64,000 bases of DNA from Kingdonia uniflora (GCA_014058105.1 JACGCM010001594.1:124001-188000), one strand, 5' to 3'; shown: positions 22,666 through 35,047, counted from the stretch's first letter. Translations and numbers: made by a program. The notes: generated by a model from the sequence alone, not told the origin.

Positions 22666-23097
22666 ATGGTGAAGACCTAGAGAATGGTTCATGAAGAGAG
22701 GATCTCAGTTGAGATGCAGAAGTTGAAGTTGAGATATTTTGGTGATCCGTCTTTGGAGATGCCTACCCCCGTGTCCATTTTATCGACGTATCAAGGTATG
22801 TCATAAGAAGAAGCGACTGAAGCTGAGGAAGATTTTAACTGTATGTGGATATTTCATCACGTTGTCTCGATAGGCGAGCAATGTTGGAGGTGTCTCAACA
22901 TCCTTGTGGAGGACAAGGTTAAGGAGACAGATGCGGGGGTTAGCGTAACTGCAGGGCAGTTACGCCTATGTATTACATGGGATTGGATTTTACGGTCGGG
23001 CCTTCTTTATCTCTGGCAATTCAGTGGAGGTGGTGGCTATAAAGGAAGCAGCGGTATAAGTGGTGAAGGGAGACGAAAAATGGAAGTCTGCTTCTGA
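22666..23097 (+). pseudogene. Element C small antisense ORF, broken
   Basis: Antisense to the element. ATG at 22666 reads MVKT, a TAG, then RMVHEERISVEMQKLKLRYF, STYQGMS, a TAA, then an open reading with IFHHVVSIGEQCWRCLNIL and EDKVKETDAGVSVTAGQL. The family stop after QLC is lost here, so the frame runs on to 23095-23097. It aligns with A, D and, more distantly, B. Function unknown. The conserved Lys/aromatic-Gly block and the Trp suggest a folded small protein (inference). Confidence 0.6.
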
Positions 23098-23989
23098 ACT
23101 TCTATCATTTCTCGGCTCTAAGAAGACCTTCTATTTGAAAAGTTGGTTCAAGCATTGAGTCTTCTACTTTTATGTCCAGACTTCCTCCAAATCCAATTTC
23201 TGGTCATAGTAAGATGGCATGAAGAGAGAAGGATGGATGGTGACTTCCAATGCCTATTTTGCCTCAGAGGTTTCTTTGAGTGAAACATCACTAAATTCAT
23301 ATGAACTGAAGGATTTGATGGTTTGGAGTGCCTAAAAAACTTGTTATTTGCAAAGTACTTGAAAATCATATTATCTATAAAGTACTTGATGTCAGAGTAC
23401 TTGAAAGACTTGTTATCTGTAAAGTACCTGAAAGGTTTGTTATCTGTAAAGTAATTGTAATATATTTAAGCTTAATAAAAAATTTTATTCGAACTCTCTG
23501 TTGATATATATATAAAATAACTCTTGAAATCGAACTATTAGATGATTGATAAGATAGGGGATGAAATGTTATGTAGAAATTTAGAACTTTAGAATCTGTT
23601 TATAATAATCGAGCTATAAAAAATAGGTCTTGTAATATAAAATATGTGTAAGGAATGATGTTTGACCTGGGGGATGAAATTTATTGGGGGAGAGAGAAAA
23701 CTATAAAAGCTTTAGGTAGGGCAATTCGTGCTCAAAGAGGTCATTTTGAAAAATTAGAATTGGAAAGAATAAACTCGATATGGAATAGGTCGAAATGACA
23801 TAGGTCGATAGGGAAAGATATGTTTAAATAAGTTTTCTCAAGATACTAGGGTTTTCTGTTATGAAAGAACAGGATAATATTATAAAATATGGGGGATCCG
23901 CAGCAATCTAAAAATTGCATAAAATAGGGGGAAATGAGCTTTAAACAAGTGGCAGCGAGTAGAAATGATATAGACTCGATCTGATAGAA
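23098..23989. other. Element C spacer between the small antisense ORF and the next
   Basis: No coding pattern is recognised. It contains short repeats of the type acttgttatctgtaaagtacctgaaa (about 23340-23460), also present in D at about 52640-52760. Confidence 0.5.
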
Positions 23990-23990
23990 T

Positions 23991-24330
23991 TCATTACGCC
24001 ACTGAGGGGCGGTTGACGATAAAGATAGCTGAAGTGTGGGAGCGGATTTTTGGCTTGTTGGACTATGATGCTAAATAGCCAGTGAGGGAGTGTCAATTTG
24101 AAGGTTTAGATTTGATGGGTAGGGAACATGAGTACGAACGTCGCTTCTATGAGGAGCTATTTTGGGAAGTGATGGTGGAAGCTACAGCTCGAAAAGTTCT
24201 GTGAGATTAATTGCTAAAGAAGAGATCGAATTAGAAGATGTGAGGATTGTTGGAGGCAAACTGATTGGATGTGGTTCTCTTCGACATCAGGGATGTTTTA
24301 GATGTGATTATATATAAGGAAGTGAATTGT
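23991..24330 (+). pseudogene. Element C anonymous antisense ORF with Cys-rich end
   Basis: A plus-strand reading that matches D at 53278-53620 codon by codon: RIHYATEGRLTIKIAEVWER, DYDA, EYERRFYEEL, then after a frame change EEIELEDVRIVGGKLIGC and HQGCFRCDYI-stop. Three Cys near the end recall a metal-binding knuckle, but the pattern is not a known one. Stops interrupt it. The start is not defined. It could be a separate protein or an exon of a longer transcript. Confidence 0.5.
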
Positions 24331-24530
24331 GGTGAGAGGTTAATGATAATAAAGTGAATGTATATAGGGGTGGTAAGAGTATATATAAATATATTAGCTC
24401 GAATAATTGCCAATAAAATGAAATGAAAATAAAGTTTGAATCTGCCCTCTATTGTTGCGAATGCTATTTGTGACTGCTATAAAAAATAAATTTGAATATT
24501 TTCTTTTTGAAATTTTAAGAGCTTTAGAAG

Positions 24531-24553
24531 TGACGTCTTTACTTCTATAAGTA
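24531..24553 (+). promoter_or_regulatory. TGACGTC element plus TATAAGTA, candidate promoter of the large antisense gene (element C)
   Basis: tgacgtct starts at 24531 and tataagta at 24546. D has tgacgtca at 53753 and tataagta at 53768: the same 15-nt offset. TGACGTCA is the palindromic core bound by plant bZIP factors (established knowledge). Regulation is inferred. Confidence 0.5.
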
Positions 24554-24739
24554 GAAGAAGCAAAAAAATAAATAGAAAAGACAGGTAACTTTTGATTTTG
24601 CCTCTTGTACAAATAGCAGGAAAGTTTGTCTGTGTGTAAGTATTGATTCATCATGAGTGTGGGGAGGTCAGAGGGACATATAGAAAAGAGAGATGAAAAT
24701 AGATTAATATATAGGGCAAAGGGCAATGATGGGAAAACA

Positions 24740-27700
24740 TTTTAATCGAAAAGGTACAAGACGTCTGACATTGATTATAGAGGGGATGCCTCGGTTCCAA
24801 AACCATGGACGGCTCGAGCGAGGCACCATAACTGCCAGCAGTTAGAGAAAGAAAATATAGGCAATGTTTCATCTTTGTCATTCAAAGGTTTCTCAACTTC
24901 TAAAAACCTGAAGAGCAGTGAGAGAGGAAAGAGGAAAAATAGTAGAGAATTTCATGAGAAATTAATTGAGAGTGATTTACAGTCAAAGCGTGAGAGAGTT
25001 GCAGAGACTGAGTCACGAAGGTGGTTATACAGTAGCGTTATGAGGGAAAGATTTAGCGTTATGTCAGATTCACACTCTAACATAAAAGGTTAGTAGAGGA
25101 TTTGTAATATTTTGAACGTGTTGCTTTTGAAAAATCATTTTTTGTGGTAGGCAAATCTAAAAATTACCATTGCCAGCAATCTATAAAAGCTTGTTTGATA
25201 TATTTGTAAACATGATATGTGAAAGATATATGTATATGGGTGATGCATGTGTAAAAGATAATAATGGATACCTAGACCTGCATGCACGTCGAACGTGAGG
25301 AGTGTTGTGTAGGATCAAACCTTCATCTATAGATTATTAGTTGATATGGAGACTTTTCCTGTTAATAAGGAGTCAACCTATGGTCGATCGGTTGAGTCCG
25401 AGACTATAATGTATGATAGGGAGGAAGAAGTAGGGGTTATTCAATTTCTAGATTTACCTAGAAAGTTAGTATCCTATCCTCCGAATTCTGATATTTTCAA
25501 AGAGTTTTGTAAAACCAAGACTACTGTAGGGGAAAGATGGGGTAATTGTGTAAAACATACCGATATGCATTTTAGGAGTTGTATTATAGCAACTGGAGAT
25601 GAACACTTTTGTTTGTTGGTTAATTTGGGGAAGGAGAAATGAGATGATTTAGACAAATTGATCTCCTTGGAGTACTTTGATGGAAACATCTAAAGTGACC
25701 TGGCAGAGGGTTTTTTGTGTTGCCTATCTCAGTTGGAGTACTGGTTGAGTCTTCCCCTTAGCAATTTGGTGAAAGGGATTATAAACATGATCAGGACATG
25801 TCCCGTTCAGTTGAACGGGAACATGTGGGAGGTAATAAACGTTTGTGAATTTTTGAATAAGTTGTGGGAGGAGGATAAGACTGAGAGGATGATATCTTTT
25901 GAGGATGTCTTATAGTTTTATGGGGTAAAAACTTTTCTGCAAGTGGAGGGGCATATTATTTCACGAGTTTGACTCAGTCTCGTTTCTTTGATCTGAAGTC
26001 AGCAGGTCGAACGTGAAATGATAATATAATATGGGTGAAGGGTGATTGCTTTCAGAGAGATGATGAAGAACCCATGGAATTTCTGTGTAGAATTGTGAAA
26101 CAATGTAAGTATAACAATATGTAATGTATAAGATTAGTATGTTGAAATTGTATATTGCACTGCTGATGAAATGTGTTGCTCATTGACAAGTCCTTACTTA
26201 AAGGTGACAAGGAAGGAGTCTATATTGGGCATTGTTGCTCAGGAAGGGACCGAGCTCGAGGCTATATTGAAAGAACTCGGTATTAGTAGATCGAAACGTG
26301 TTAACAGCCGGTCTGAGAAAGTTCAAAAGTCTTAAACAACAAGGCTAATTACGGGTGCTGATGACAACAAAAATAGGGGAACTGATGGGGAGAGGCGAGT
26401 GAACTTGTCCAAGGCCTCTGGAGTAGACTTCGCGGTGTGCTGGAGTCTACTTCGTCGAGCAAGCTTGCTCAGGCATTTCCAAAGATGAAGATGCTGAAGC
26501 GTGGTTTGACCTCTGGAACTCTATACAGAAAGTGGTGAGGTTGAAGGAGGGACGAAAAAGCGAAGGGTTGAGCCTTCTGAAATGATAGGGGTGAAGGTCG
26601 TAGAGGATCGACCTGTTATAGATGACGATTCGAAAGAGGCGGAGGAAAGGGCGAGGGTTGCAGTTCTCAATTGGGAGGAGGAGATGAGAAAAATGGTAAG
26701 TTCATTTACTTGAATATGTGATTTTGAATGTTCATTTGCTTTAATTTGTAGGCTACTCGTTTGATGAAGGGGATATGCCTCAGAGTTGAGGAGGAGAAAG
26801 TTGAGCTGAAGAAGGCAAAAGTTGAGCTTGAGAAGAAGGTAGCTCGACTGAAAGCTAACTTGATTAAGGAGAGAAAGTGGCTGGAGGTCCTAAATGTTTC
26901 TCAGAAGGTGGAGATTAATGATCTATCGGGGGAAGAGAGAAGGAATATGGAAGGGGTATTCCGAAGATGAGGTGAATGCCATCATGGCGGACACCTATGT
27001 TGAGGAAGAGGAAGATAATGTGGTGGAAGATGTTGCTATTGGAGTGGTGGGCAGGTTGGATGGTGTCTCTCCCCAAATGGTGCGAGACAACTAGGGTGAT
27101 GACAATGAGCGTCCTGAAGAAGAAAATGAGAAGGTAGGGTAGAATGTTGACTCTGTGATTGAATGAATGTTTTGTAATGTTATAATCTAATGGAATATTG
27201 TTTGTTGGATAGAATTCTGTAGGTTAAGATGTTCATGTAAACCTTGTTGTAGGAACTTAAGGAAATGCACCTCATAATAAAAGATTTAGAGATTGAGCTC
27301 GCTAAGGAGTGAGATGCCTCAGCAACCCTGCTGTCTTCGCAAATGGAGCTACAGGTTAGAAAAGTGTAAGAAATATTTGACTTGTATGCTTCATTAGTCT
27401 AAAGCTACAAAGTAAAAAATAGAGTGTAGAGACAGACCAAAAACTTGCTATCACTTTAGGAGCTATGGCACTCAATGGTGTATAGAAAATATCAAAATAT
27501 TGACAAATAAAAATATAGATAATGTGTACATTAGAATTCGAATTATGTGTTATTGTTCATCCGACTAGGATTGTACTTCGACCTTAAGTTTAGAAGTTAT
27601 TTCACACAGTAGATGTCAAAAAATAGAAATTTTGTTAGAAATGAGATGTATGTATTGAGTGAATATCCTGAATCAAACTTGATATATTGAATCTGTGATG

Positions 27701-29198
27701 GCTAGGTTAAATTATAGTCAGCTCGCTTGATCGAAGATGAGATACGCCATTGTAACCATGAATTTGTGGCAGAGTTTAATAGAATGAGGGAGGAAAATGA
27801 AGATAGATTAACATGTAAAGGTACACTTCAAGTTTGTTGAGGCAACCCAAACTGCTGACGATGTACTCGGAAGATCAAGGAGAAGGATGCCAAAATTAGT
27901 AAAGGGTAAAAATAGCTCACGGAGATGAAAGAAAAGGCAACGAAGCTCAAAAACAAGAATGATGTGCTGTTGGTAAAGAGTAGGGATGCTGATATGGCTC
28001 GATATTGTATAAAAGCTTTAGAAAAGTCAGAGAAAGGGTTATGCCGATCTACGGTAAGTTTAAAGGATCAAATGATCAGTAAAATGGTTGAAGAAGAAAA
28101 TGGTTGGGAAAGATAGCGAGCTGATGAAAACTCGAGATGACCTATCTACCTCTGAAGTTGTGTTTAAGCAGTTGAATATAGCCTTACCTGCTAAGGATAT
28201 AGAGTTTCGGACGGCGCAAAGGAAGTATGATGAGTTGAATGAGAGGGTGGCGCAATTAAAGACTGATTTGGCTCAGGCCAATTTGGGTGCCAGAAACACC
28301 GAGGCTAAAGAATGCTCGTGAAAGAATAAAAGTGACGTCAAGAACTCCCTTGTTCCAAGGGATGTAGTTAGCCTATCAGCTCAAATAAGAGACCAGATGG
28401 GAAATATAGCTCGAATTCAAGGTCATGTGCAAAAAGGAAATGAGCGGTTAAGGGAGTGCCAAAGTTAGTTGGACGGTGCTCTTACCAAAGAATAGGAGTT
28501 AGAGCGGGTTATTAAGGGTAAGGATATTTTGATAAAGAAGAAAGATGAGTTATTAAGGAAATCTCTTGCCGGGGAAGATTTAAATAGGGAGCTTGAGTAA
28601 CTTCGTACTCAGGTAGTAGATTTGAGGGCGATAAACCAGACTGAGCCAGCTAAAACTGCTGAGAAGGTGAGGGAGAACATCAAATTCACTTCCCGCATAG
28701 ATAGTCAAATAAAATGGCAAGATGCACGGTATAATAGGTTAAAAGAGTACCTAAGAATGGCAAGAAAGAATTTCTCTAGGATGGTTGTGCCACAAGCTCT
28801 GAACTCAGAGATGTTAATGGCAGTGATTGCCTATTTTGTTGATAAAATTAGAAATCTCGAGTTAGAGAGGAATACCTAGCACGACTGTTTGTCGGGTAAA
28901 GGATACATCTACAGAGTTGAAGTAAATCGAGGAAATTGTATGAACTCCATGGAAACGGAGTTAGGTCCTCGACCTGCTGAAATGGCAGAGCATGGCAGGG
29001 TGCATCTGCAGAGTAGAAATAGATCGAGGAAACTGTATGAACTCCATGGAAATAGAGTTAGGTCCTCGACCTGCTGAATTGGTAGAGCATGGCAGGGTCA
29101 CTGTAGCTACCCGAGCTTGAGATTTTATGGCTGATCATCCTCCTATTGTAGGGGAAAGCATGGCTGACCTCCCAACAAGAAAAAAAAATTCTCTATAG
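24740..29198 (+). pseudogene. Element C large antisense gene, six exons inferred, broken
   Basis: Inferred exons: about 24750-25088, 25341-26104, about 26195-26695, 26752-27133, 27253-27354, 27718-29198. Introns start GT and end AG, and joining exon 1 to exon 2 keeps the frame (into MET at 25346). Exon 1 has WLYSSVMRERF. Exon 2 holds the N-terminal domain: YPPNSDIFKEFCKTK, LEYWLSLPLSNLVKGI, CPVQLNGNMWEVINVCEFLN. Exon 3 is basic and acidic. Exons 4-6 are Glu/Lys-rich heptads (coiled coil). The tail has a 97-bp duplication (about 28926-29098). Several stops and frame changes occur. The best family guess is the plant putative gypsy-type transposon (Transposase_28-like) protein. Cellular role unknown. 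Confidence 0.65.
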
Positions 29199-29219
29199 TT
29201 GTTGTAAATGTGATCTGAA

Positions 29220-29880
29220 AAAGTATCTGTCGCAGACATATTGAAAGATGAAAGCTAGTTTCACATATGCTTTATCTTATGTCTGGTAGAGTTCTTTGAT
29301 TGAAAACTAGTATTACCTTCATTTTAATCACAGAGTAGTAATGTCGTAGCCATATTGAGTGGGATGAAAACTAGTTTTACCTTTGCTTTATCTTATGTCT
29401 GGTAGAGTTCCTCGATTGAAAACTAGTATTACCTTTGTTTTAATCTCGAAGTAGTAATGTCGCAACCATATTAAGGTAGATGAAAGCTAGTTTTACCTTC
29501 ACTTTATCTTATGTCTAGTAGAGTTCCTCGATTGAAAATTAGTATTGCCTTTGTTTCAATCTCGGAGTATAATGTCGCAGCCATATTGAGGTAGATGAAA
29601 GCTAGTTTTACCTTTACTTTATCTTATGTCTGGTAGAGTTCCTCGATTGAAAACTAGTATTACCTTTGTTTTAATCTCGGAATATAATGTTATAGCCATA
29701 TTAAGTATGAAGAAAAAACTAGTTTTACCTTTGCTTTATCTTATGTCTGGTAGAGTTCCTCGATTGAAAGCTAGTATTACCTTTGTTGTAATCTTGGAGT
29801 ATGTATAGAGTTGATCAAAGCGAGTATTATCCTTGCTTTAATCGGAATAAAGGTTGATTAAAAGCTAGTATTTACCTTTG
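29220..29880 (-). repeat. Element C 3' tandem repeats, ~116-bp unit, 5 or more copies
   Basis: tctggtagagttcctcgatt recurs about every 116 bp (near 29282, 29398, 29514, 29631, 29747), each followed by gaaaactagtattacctttg. The array lies between the ends of pol (minus) and the antisense gene (plus). Confidence 0.85.
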
Positions 29881-30009
29881 CTTGAATCTATGTATTATCT
29901 ATATAAGTAGAGAGTTGTGTGGGAAAAAACTTAGTAGTTTTCATTGAATAGAAAAGGATATACATTGGATAGAGATGAAAATCTCACTTTTGGAATAAAA
30001 AAAAGCAGG

Positions 30010-31417
30010 AATTTTAAATTAAGTGGTGAGGGACTTAACGATAGTACCGTTTCGGTCACCTAGCATTCCAAGGATTTGAGATGTAAACTCCCTCTTCTGT
30101 CATGAGGTAATATGATCCCAGGCATGTAAGACCAGTGATAAGGAATGGACCCTCCAAGTTTTCTGCTAGTTTACTGGCATGTGGTTATTTTCTGTGCTGA
30201 GGGACTTCTCTGAGGATGAGATCATTAATTTAGAAAGTATGGTTTCTGGCACTCATCTGTTATATAAACTGGCCAGCATATGGTAATATCGACCAAGGTT
30301 AGCAATGGTTCGTTCCCTGGTCTCATCGATCCAATTGAGGTTGCAGGTCAATTTAAACTCATTTTCTTCATTAGTTAGCTCGCGATCTTTGACTAGATGA
30401 TGGTATTCAGATGGAATGGCGGCTTTGGTCCCATAGGCAAGAAGGAATGTGGTGCAGCCGATTGATTGACGAGGAGTAATACGATATGCCCATAAGATGT
30501 AAAGATATTCTCGAACCCATTTCCCTTTTTTCTGTGAATGAAGGCTTTTTTGGAGTCCATCCACGATTGCCTTGTTGGTAATTTTTGCTTAGCCATTGTC
30601 GTGAAGGTAGTAGGGTGGATAGTGAGTGGATGATATTATGTTTGTTAAGGATGGTTATGACTTTTTCTCCAACGAATTGTGGCCCATTATCGATATAAAT
30701 TAGGTAGAGGCATCCAAACAGAGAGATGATATGTTCCCAGATAAAAGAGATGACCTCTTCTTCTCTGGTTCGATAAAATGGAATTACCTCAACCTATTTT
30801 GTAAAATAATATGTAGCTATGAGTAGGTATCAGTGGTTACCTGGAGAATTAGGAAATTCACAAACAAGGTCGAGTGCCCATCTTTTGAATGGCCAAAATA
30901 CCTTGATTGCATGTAGTTCGAGCGCTGGAGCACGTATTATTTGTCCATGCAGTTAACATGTATCACATTTGAGTGAGTACTCTTCTGCTTGCTTGTGCAT
31001 GCCTGGTCAGAATACTCCTTGTACAATAGCTCTGCTTACGAGTGATTGACCTGTGGCGTGGGAGCTATAAGTCCCTTTATGTAAATCGAGGAGCATCTCG
31101 TCCACTTTCTTTCTAGAGAGGTACATTAGGTAAGTCTTCGTCACTGAACGGTGATATAAATAACCGTTTTGATTTGTGTAGCGCTTTGAGTTGTCGATCA
31201 GCTGCCGGCGCTCCTTTTGATCAGCTGGAAGGGGTCCTTTGTATTTGTTATTGATACCAAGGTAGGCTAAGAAGGGCTTTCGCCAATCATCGTCTTCTCC
31301 TTTATCGCCCCCAGTGCTGATCGTACATACATAAATGCGATCAATGTTGGGGGTTGAAATTACTTCGATCTGGAGATATCGAGCTTCTGTTCCCAAGACC
31401 CCAGCTAGATATGCCAA
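30010..31417 (-). pseudogene. Element C integrase, broken
   Basis: Minus strand: the spacer ARYLQIEVISTPNIDRIYVC leads to a zinc finger LHKGTYSSH ... KCDTC, then ALDLVCEFPNSPGN (first Asp) and IDNGPQFVGEK (second Asp). The third catalytic block is frame-shifted. It then reads VDGLQKSLHSQKKGKWVREY, ENEFKLTCNLNWIDETRERT and a damaged GKL-type C-terminus near 30160. It aligns with A and E along its whole length. Multiple stops. Confidence 0.8.
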
Positions 31418-31780
31418 AGAATCGGCATGTTTGTTTGCACCTCGAGGAAGATAATCGAGAGTTGCTTTCGGTTATTTACTCATCCTATCTGCAACAAGGG
31501 CTTCATATTCAATCATCTTGCCATTCTTCTTGTATTGTTCAGAGTAATGGTGGACAATGAATAGTTAATCTGTGTAAACTTAGAGTTCTCGAACACCGAG
31601 CTCAAGTACGAGGTTGAGTTCATAAATGAGAGCTTCATATTCGAAATGACCCTTTTCAGAATGACGTTGTTCGAACTTCATGACGTTGTTTGAACATGAT
31701 ATTATGAGTTCATAAATGAGGTACCGTTTTAGAATGACGTTGTTTGAACATGATATCATGTTCAAACTTCCAATCCTCTC
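31418..31780 (-). pseudogene. Element C RNase H region: deletion scar with reshuffled fragments
   Basis: Only the tail of the second RNase H is recognisable (YEALIYELNLVLELGV, EYEALVADRMSK, near 31450-31640). Between it and the RT (31780) the first RNase H is reduced to a patchwork: a piece coding for the EHDI...FEQRHS motif occurs two to three times, ctcatttatgaactc occurs twice, and a 26-bp perfect palindrome lies at 31742-31767. Confidence 0.65.
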
Positions 31781-32700
31781 AAAATAGGTTTTAAAATCCT
31801 AAAAAGCTGCTTCGCATTCTTATGTCCATTGGACCTCTGCATTTTACTGAACATTTTCTTATTTGGTACAACTGTAGAGTAGTAAGAACGGCTAATAACA
31901 GTGGTCTAAAGATTTTGAAATAAATTGATTAATAGCGGTAATCTTGCTGGTAAGTTTCAGTACGTCTTTCGTCGTATTTGGAGATGACATGTTGAGGAGA
32001 GTCCAAATTTGATATGGATCGGCCTTAATCCTTTTCTTACTGATGAGATGGCCAAGAAATTAACCTGAAAGTACTCTAAATTGACACTTATCATGATTGA
32101 GATGTATCCTATAAGGTCAAAGAATGCTAAATATTGTGTTGAGATCTGTAATGTGGTTGGTTGACTGTATGCTCTTGCACAAGAGATCGTCAATCTAAAC
32201 TTCCACGTCTTTCCTAAGATGTGCTTTGAACATAGTAGTTATAAATTGTTGATAAGTCGTGCCTTCATTTTTGAGTCTAAAGGGCATGACTTTGTTGTAG
32301 TAAAGTCCTCTTTCAGTGATGAAAGTGGTCTTTTCTTGATCTTCTTCCAAGAGTAAAATTTGATTGTACCCAGAAGCAGCTTCTATCATAGATAGGAGTT
32401 CGTGACCTGCAGTAGAATCAAGAATTTGATGGATATTAGGGAGAGGGAAACTGTCCTTTGGAGCGTGTTTACTTAGATCTGGGAAATCTACGCAAATTAG
32501 GACTTTTTCATTCTTCTTTGGGACAACAACGATGTTGGATATCCAATCTGGATATTTGGCTTCTCAAATGAATCCCACTTTGATCAATTCTCAATCTCCA
32601 TGTTAACTTCTTCTTGAAGTCAAGGTGATAGTCGCCGTTGTTTATGTTTGACTGTCATGGCGTTTATGTTGATGGCCAATTTGTGACACGCCTTGGCCAG
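31781..32700 (-). pseudogene. Element C reverse transcriptase, broken at the active site
   Basis: Minus strand: AASGYNQILLLEEDQEKTTF, ITERGLYYNKVMPFRLKNEG and MFKAHLRKDVEV, then a stop codon exactly where relatives have Tyr of YIDD, then IDDLLCKS (about 32185). Frame changes occur upstream in the palm and downstream in the thumb. It aligns with A 3113-3859. Confidence 0.8.
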
Positions 32701-32839
32701 ATCGACCCCAAGCGTCTCTTTGAAATTCCATGTAAATACGTCTCAATTTACTTGAAGAACTAAATGATAGCATCCTTATCATGCTGGATTAACTTGGTAC
32801 CTACGAAAGTACCTCTGCTAGGTCCATCAATATTAACAT

Positions 32840-33340
32840 ATTCTGTTGGCTCTTTTGTTGAAGGCTGATCATCAAGGTAATCAGCTTTCTGTAATTGCTA
32901 TACAGCGTATCTATCTGAGGTATCTAGAATTGCTGAGACGGTGTTTTTGCATTCCCGAGAATGCTTTTGACGACCCTTTATTTCATAAAACCATCATTGT
33001 GTTTGAAGTGGAGTGCTTGATGATAGGTGGAAGCGATTGCTTCCATGCTTTGAATCCAGCAGCGGCCCATAATTCCAAGATAATGAGATTTGGCATTGAT
33101 TACGTAGAATATGACATCGATGGTGGTTGGTCTTGTGGTAATAGGTAAGATGATCTTGCCTACTCACTACTTTTTAGAACCATTAAATCCACTGATATCA
33201 ATATCGCTTAGAATAACTTGATCGGCCAATCCCATTTGGTCGATAGTGCTCTAAAAAAGAATCTCAATACTGCTTCTAGTATCAATCATCATTGTGTGCA
33301 TGAAAAACTTCTTCATCTAGAGCATTATGACTAATGCATC
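32840..33340 (-). pseudogene. Element C protease, active-site motif changed
   Basis: Minus strand: the catalytic motif reads DTRSSIEILF (about 33245-33290) where A has DTGSG, so the essential Gly after Asp-Thr is Arg. The downstream domain (QMGLADQVILSDIDISGFNG, then the segment before the RT) aligns with A. A stop and frame changes are present. Confidence 0.7.
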
Positions 33341-33399
33341 ATGATGTGGAAATTTGACATGACTAATGTCATAATCTTTGAATGAGATCCCAAGCCGAC

Positions 33400-34990
33400 G
33401 ATTGCTCGACCCAGGTAGAACTTGGCCTCTTTGTCTTGAGATGTAAGATTGCAGCATTCTGACAGTCTTCTACACTTGAATTGGTAAGAGTTGGTGATTT
33501 GATGGATTTCGAACATGTTGTTGTGGTGCATATGGTAGATATGCTACTCTTCAGCTTGATCTTCGACCTGGATGACTTCTAGCTACTTTTTATAGCTGCC
33601 ATCCTTATATAATTGTAGGTCAAAAATGTATTCGAACATCCGTTCCTCCTTGAAAATGAATTCTAGCTACCTCTGTAAAGTAGTGTAGTTGTTAGTAGAA
33701 TGATGGTTTACCTTATGATGCATGCAGTACGGGAGATTCTTGATTGATTTCAATGGTTGAGAGAGACGGTATAGCTTATCCTTGGAGAGGATTAGAAAAA
33801 TTATGGATATTCGAGCATTCATTCTTGGGAGGACCGGTTTGGGTAATGAGCCACCTTTTTGAGGGTTACCAATATTTCCCTTATAGCGCTTTTGATCACC
33901 CTGAACCTCCTTTGGTTCAGTACTTTGATATTTGGATGGACCTTTTATGGTTAGGACAGATTTAGTAGATTTATACCTTTTAGGCATCATCTTTTCTAGG
34001 TCGACGTAACTATTAACCTCTGTGATCACATCTTTCAAGGTCACAGGTTTTTTGAAGAAGAGGTGTTCTTTGGCCTTGCAGTCGAGTTGGAGTGTGTTGG
34101 TAAAAGCAGTTACAGATGTTTTCTGATTGAGATTGTCTATTTTACGCACAAGCTCCAAAAACTTCTTCGTAAAAGCCTCGAGCTTCTTTCTGTATGATTG
34201 TTCAAGACTGATAAGAGAATATAAATTCTCCTCTTTATCACTATTATGAGCATATGACTTGATGAATTATTTCTACAGCTAGTCGAATGTGTTTATGGAG
34301 TCTTCAGGTAAAGAGTAGAACCACCGGAGCGGTTCTTCCTGCAGACTTATTGTGAACAAACGGTAAAGGATGTGGTTGAGGTTGGAATATAACTTCAATG
34401 AATTACGGTACTGTTTAATGCGCTCCTTTTGATCGGTACCTTTATATTTGTAATTTTTATGAGTATGGAAATCTTTCGGTATTTCCATATCAAAGAGTTC
34501 TTTGGCAATTTGACTCCCTTGTAACTTGGTAAGGTCGTCCGTAGTGCCCAGAACTTGTGCTTCGATTAACTCCTTGATACACTGATCCATATGCTCTTGT
34601 AGAACATATTGACGTGTCAATTGAGTGGCTTGATGTGGAGGATGAGGATTGTGAGTACCGGTACCTTCACTCAAATGATTACGTACTAGAACTCGAGGTT
34701 GAGGTCATTGTTCTTCCTCCTGATGTTTGGACAATCAGTGACCTCGGCTGACTTGAAACTAAACTTCACCACCTAAATGAATGAACTGTTGAGGTTCGTG
34801 CTGATTATTTCTGTTGAGGCTTTGAGCTCCTTCTCACAGAGCTCTTGGTTAAGAGTTAATTGACATTTGAGCTCACTGCGCTTCTCTGTTTCGGCGTTGA
34901 GATACGCCTGTAGCTCTGTAAGTTATTCTTGCTAAACTGAAAGATCAAGCTGGATTCCAGTTGCTGGTCATCTGGAAGTTACCATGATTG
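33400..34990 (-). pseudogene. gag: Element C gag, broken
   Basis: Minus strand: coil-like leader (34800-34990), then VLGTTDDLTKLQGSQIAKEL, LRWFYSLPEDSINTFD and KKLEAFTKKFLELVRKIDNL. The zinc knuckle reads YCMHHKVNHHSTNNY, so its last Cys is Tyr. It aligns with A gag throughout, including the basic segment TKSVLTIKGPS. Stops lie near 34275 and 33666. Confidence 0.8.
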
Positions 34991-35047
34991 AAATTTGTAG
35001 CAGAACGAATATATGACTTAGGATATCGTGGAAATATCTTCTTTCCT

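Noticed and set aside
31742..31767. 26-bp palindrome as an origin or operator
   Set aside because: It is built from duplicated RNase H coding pieces at a deletion scar.
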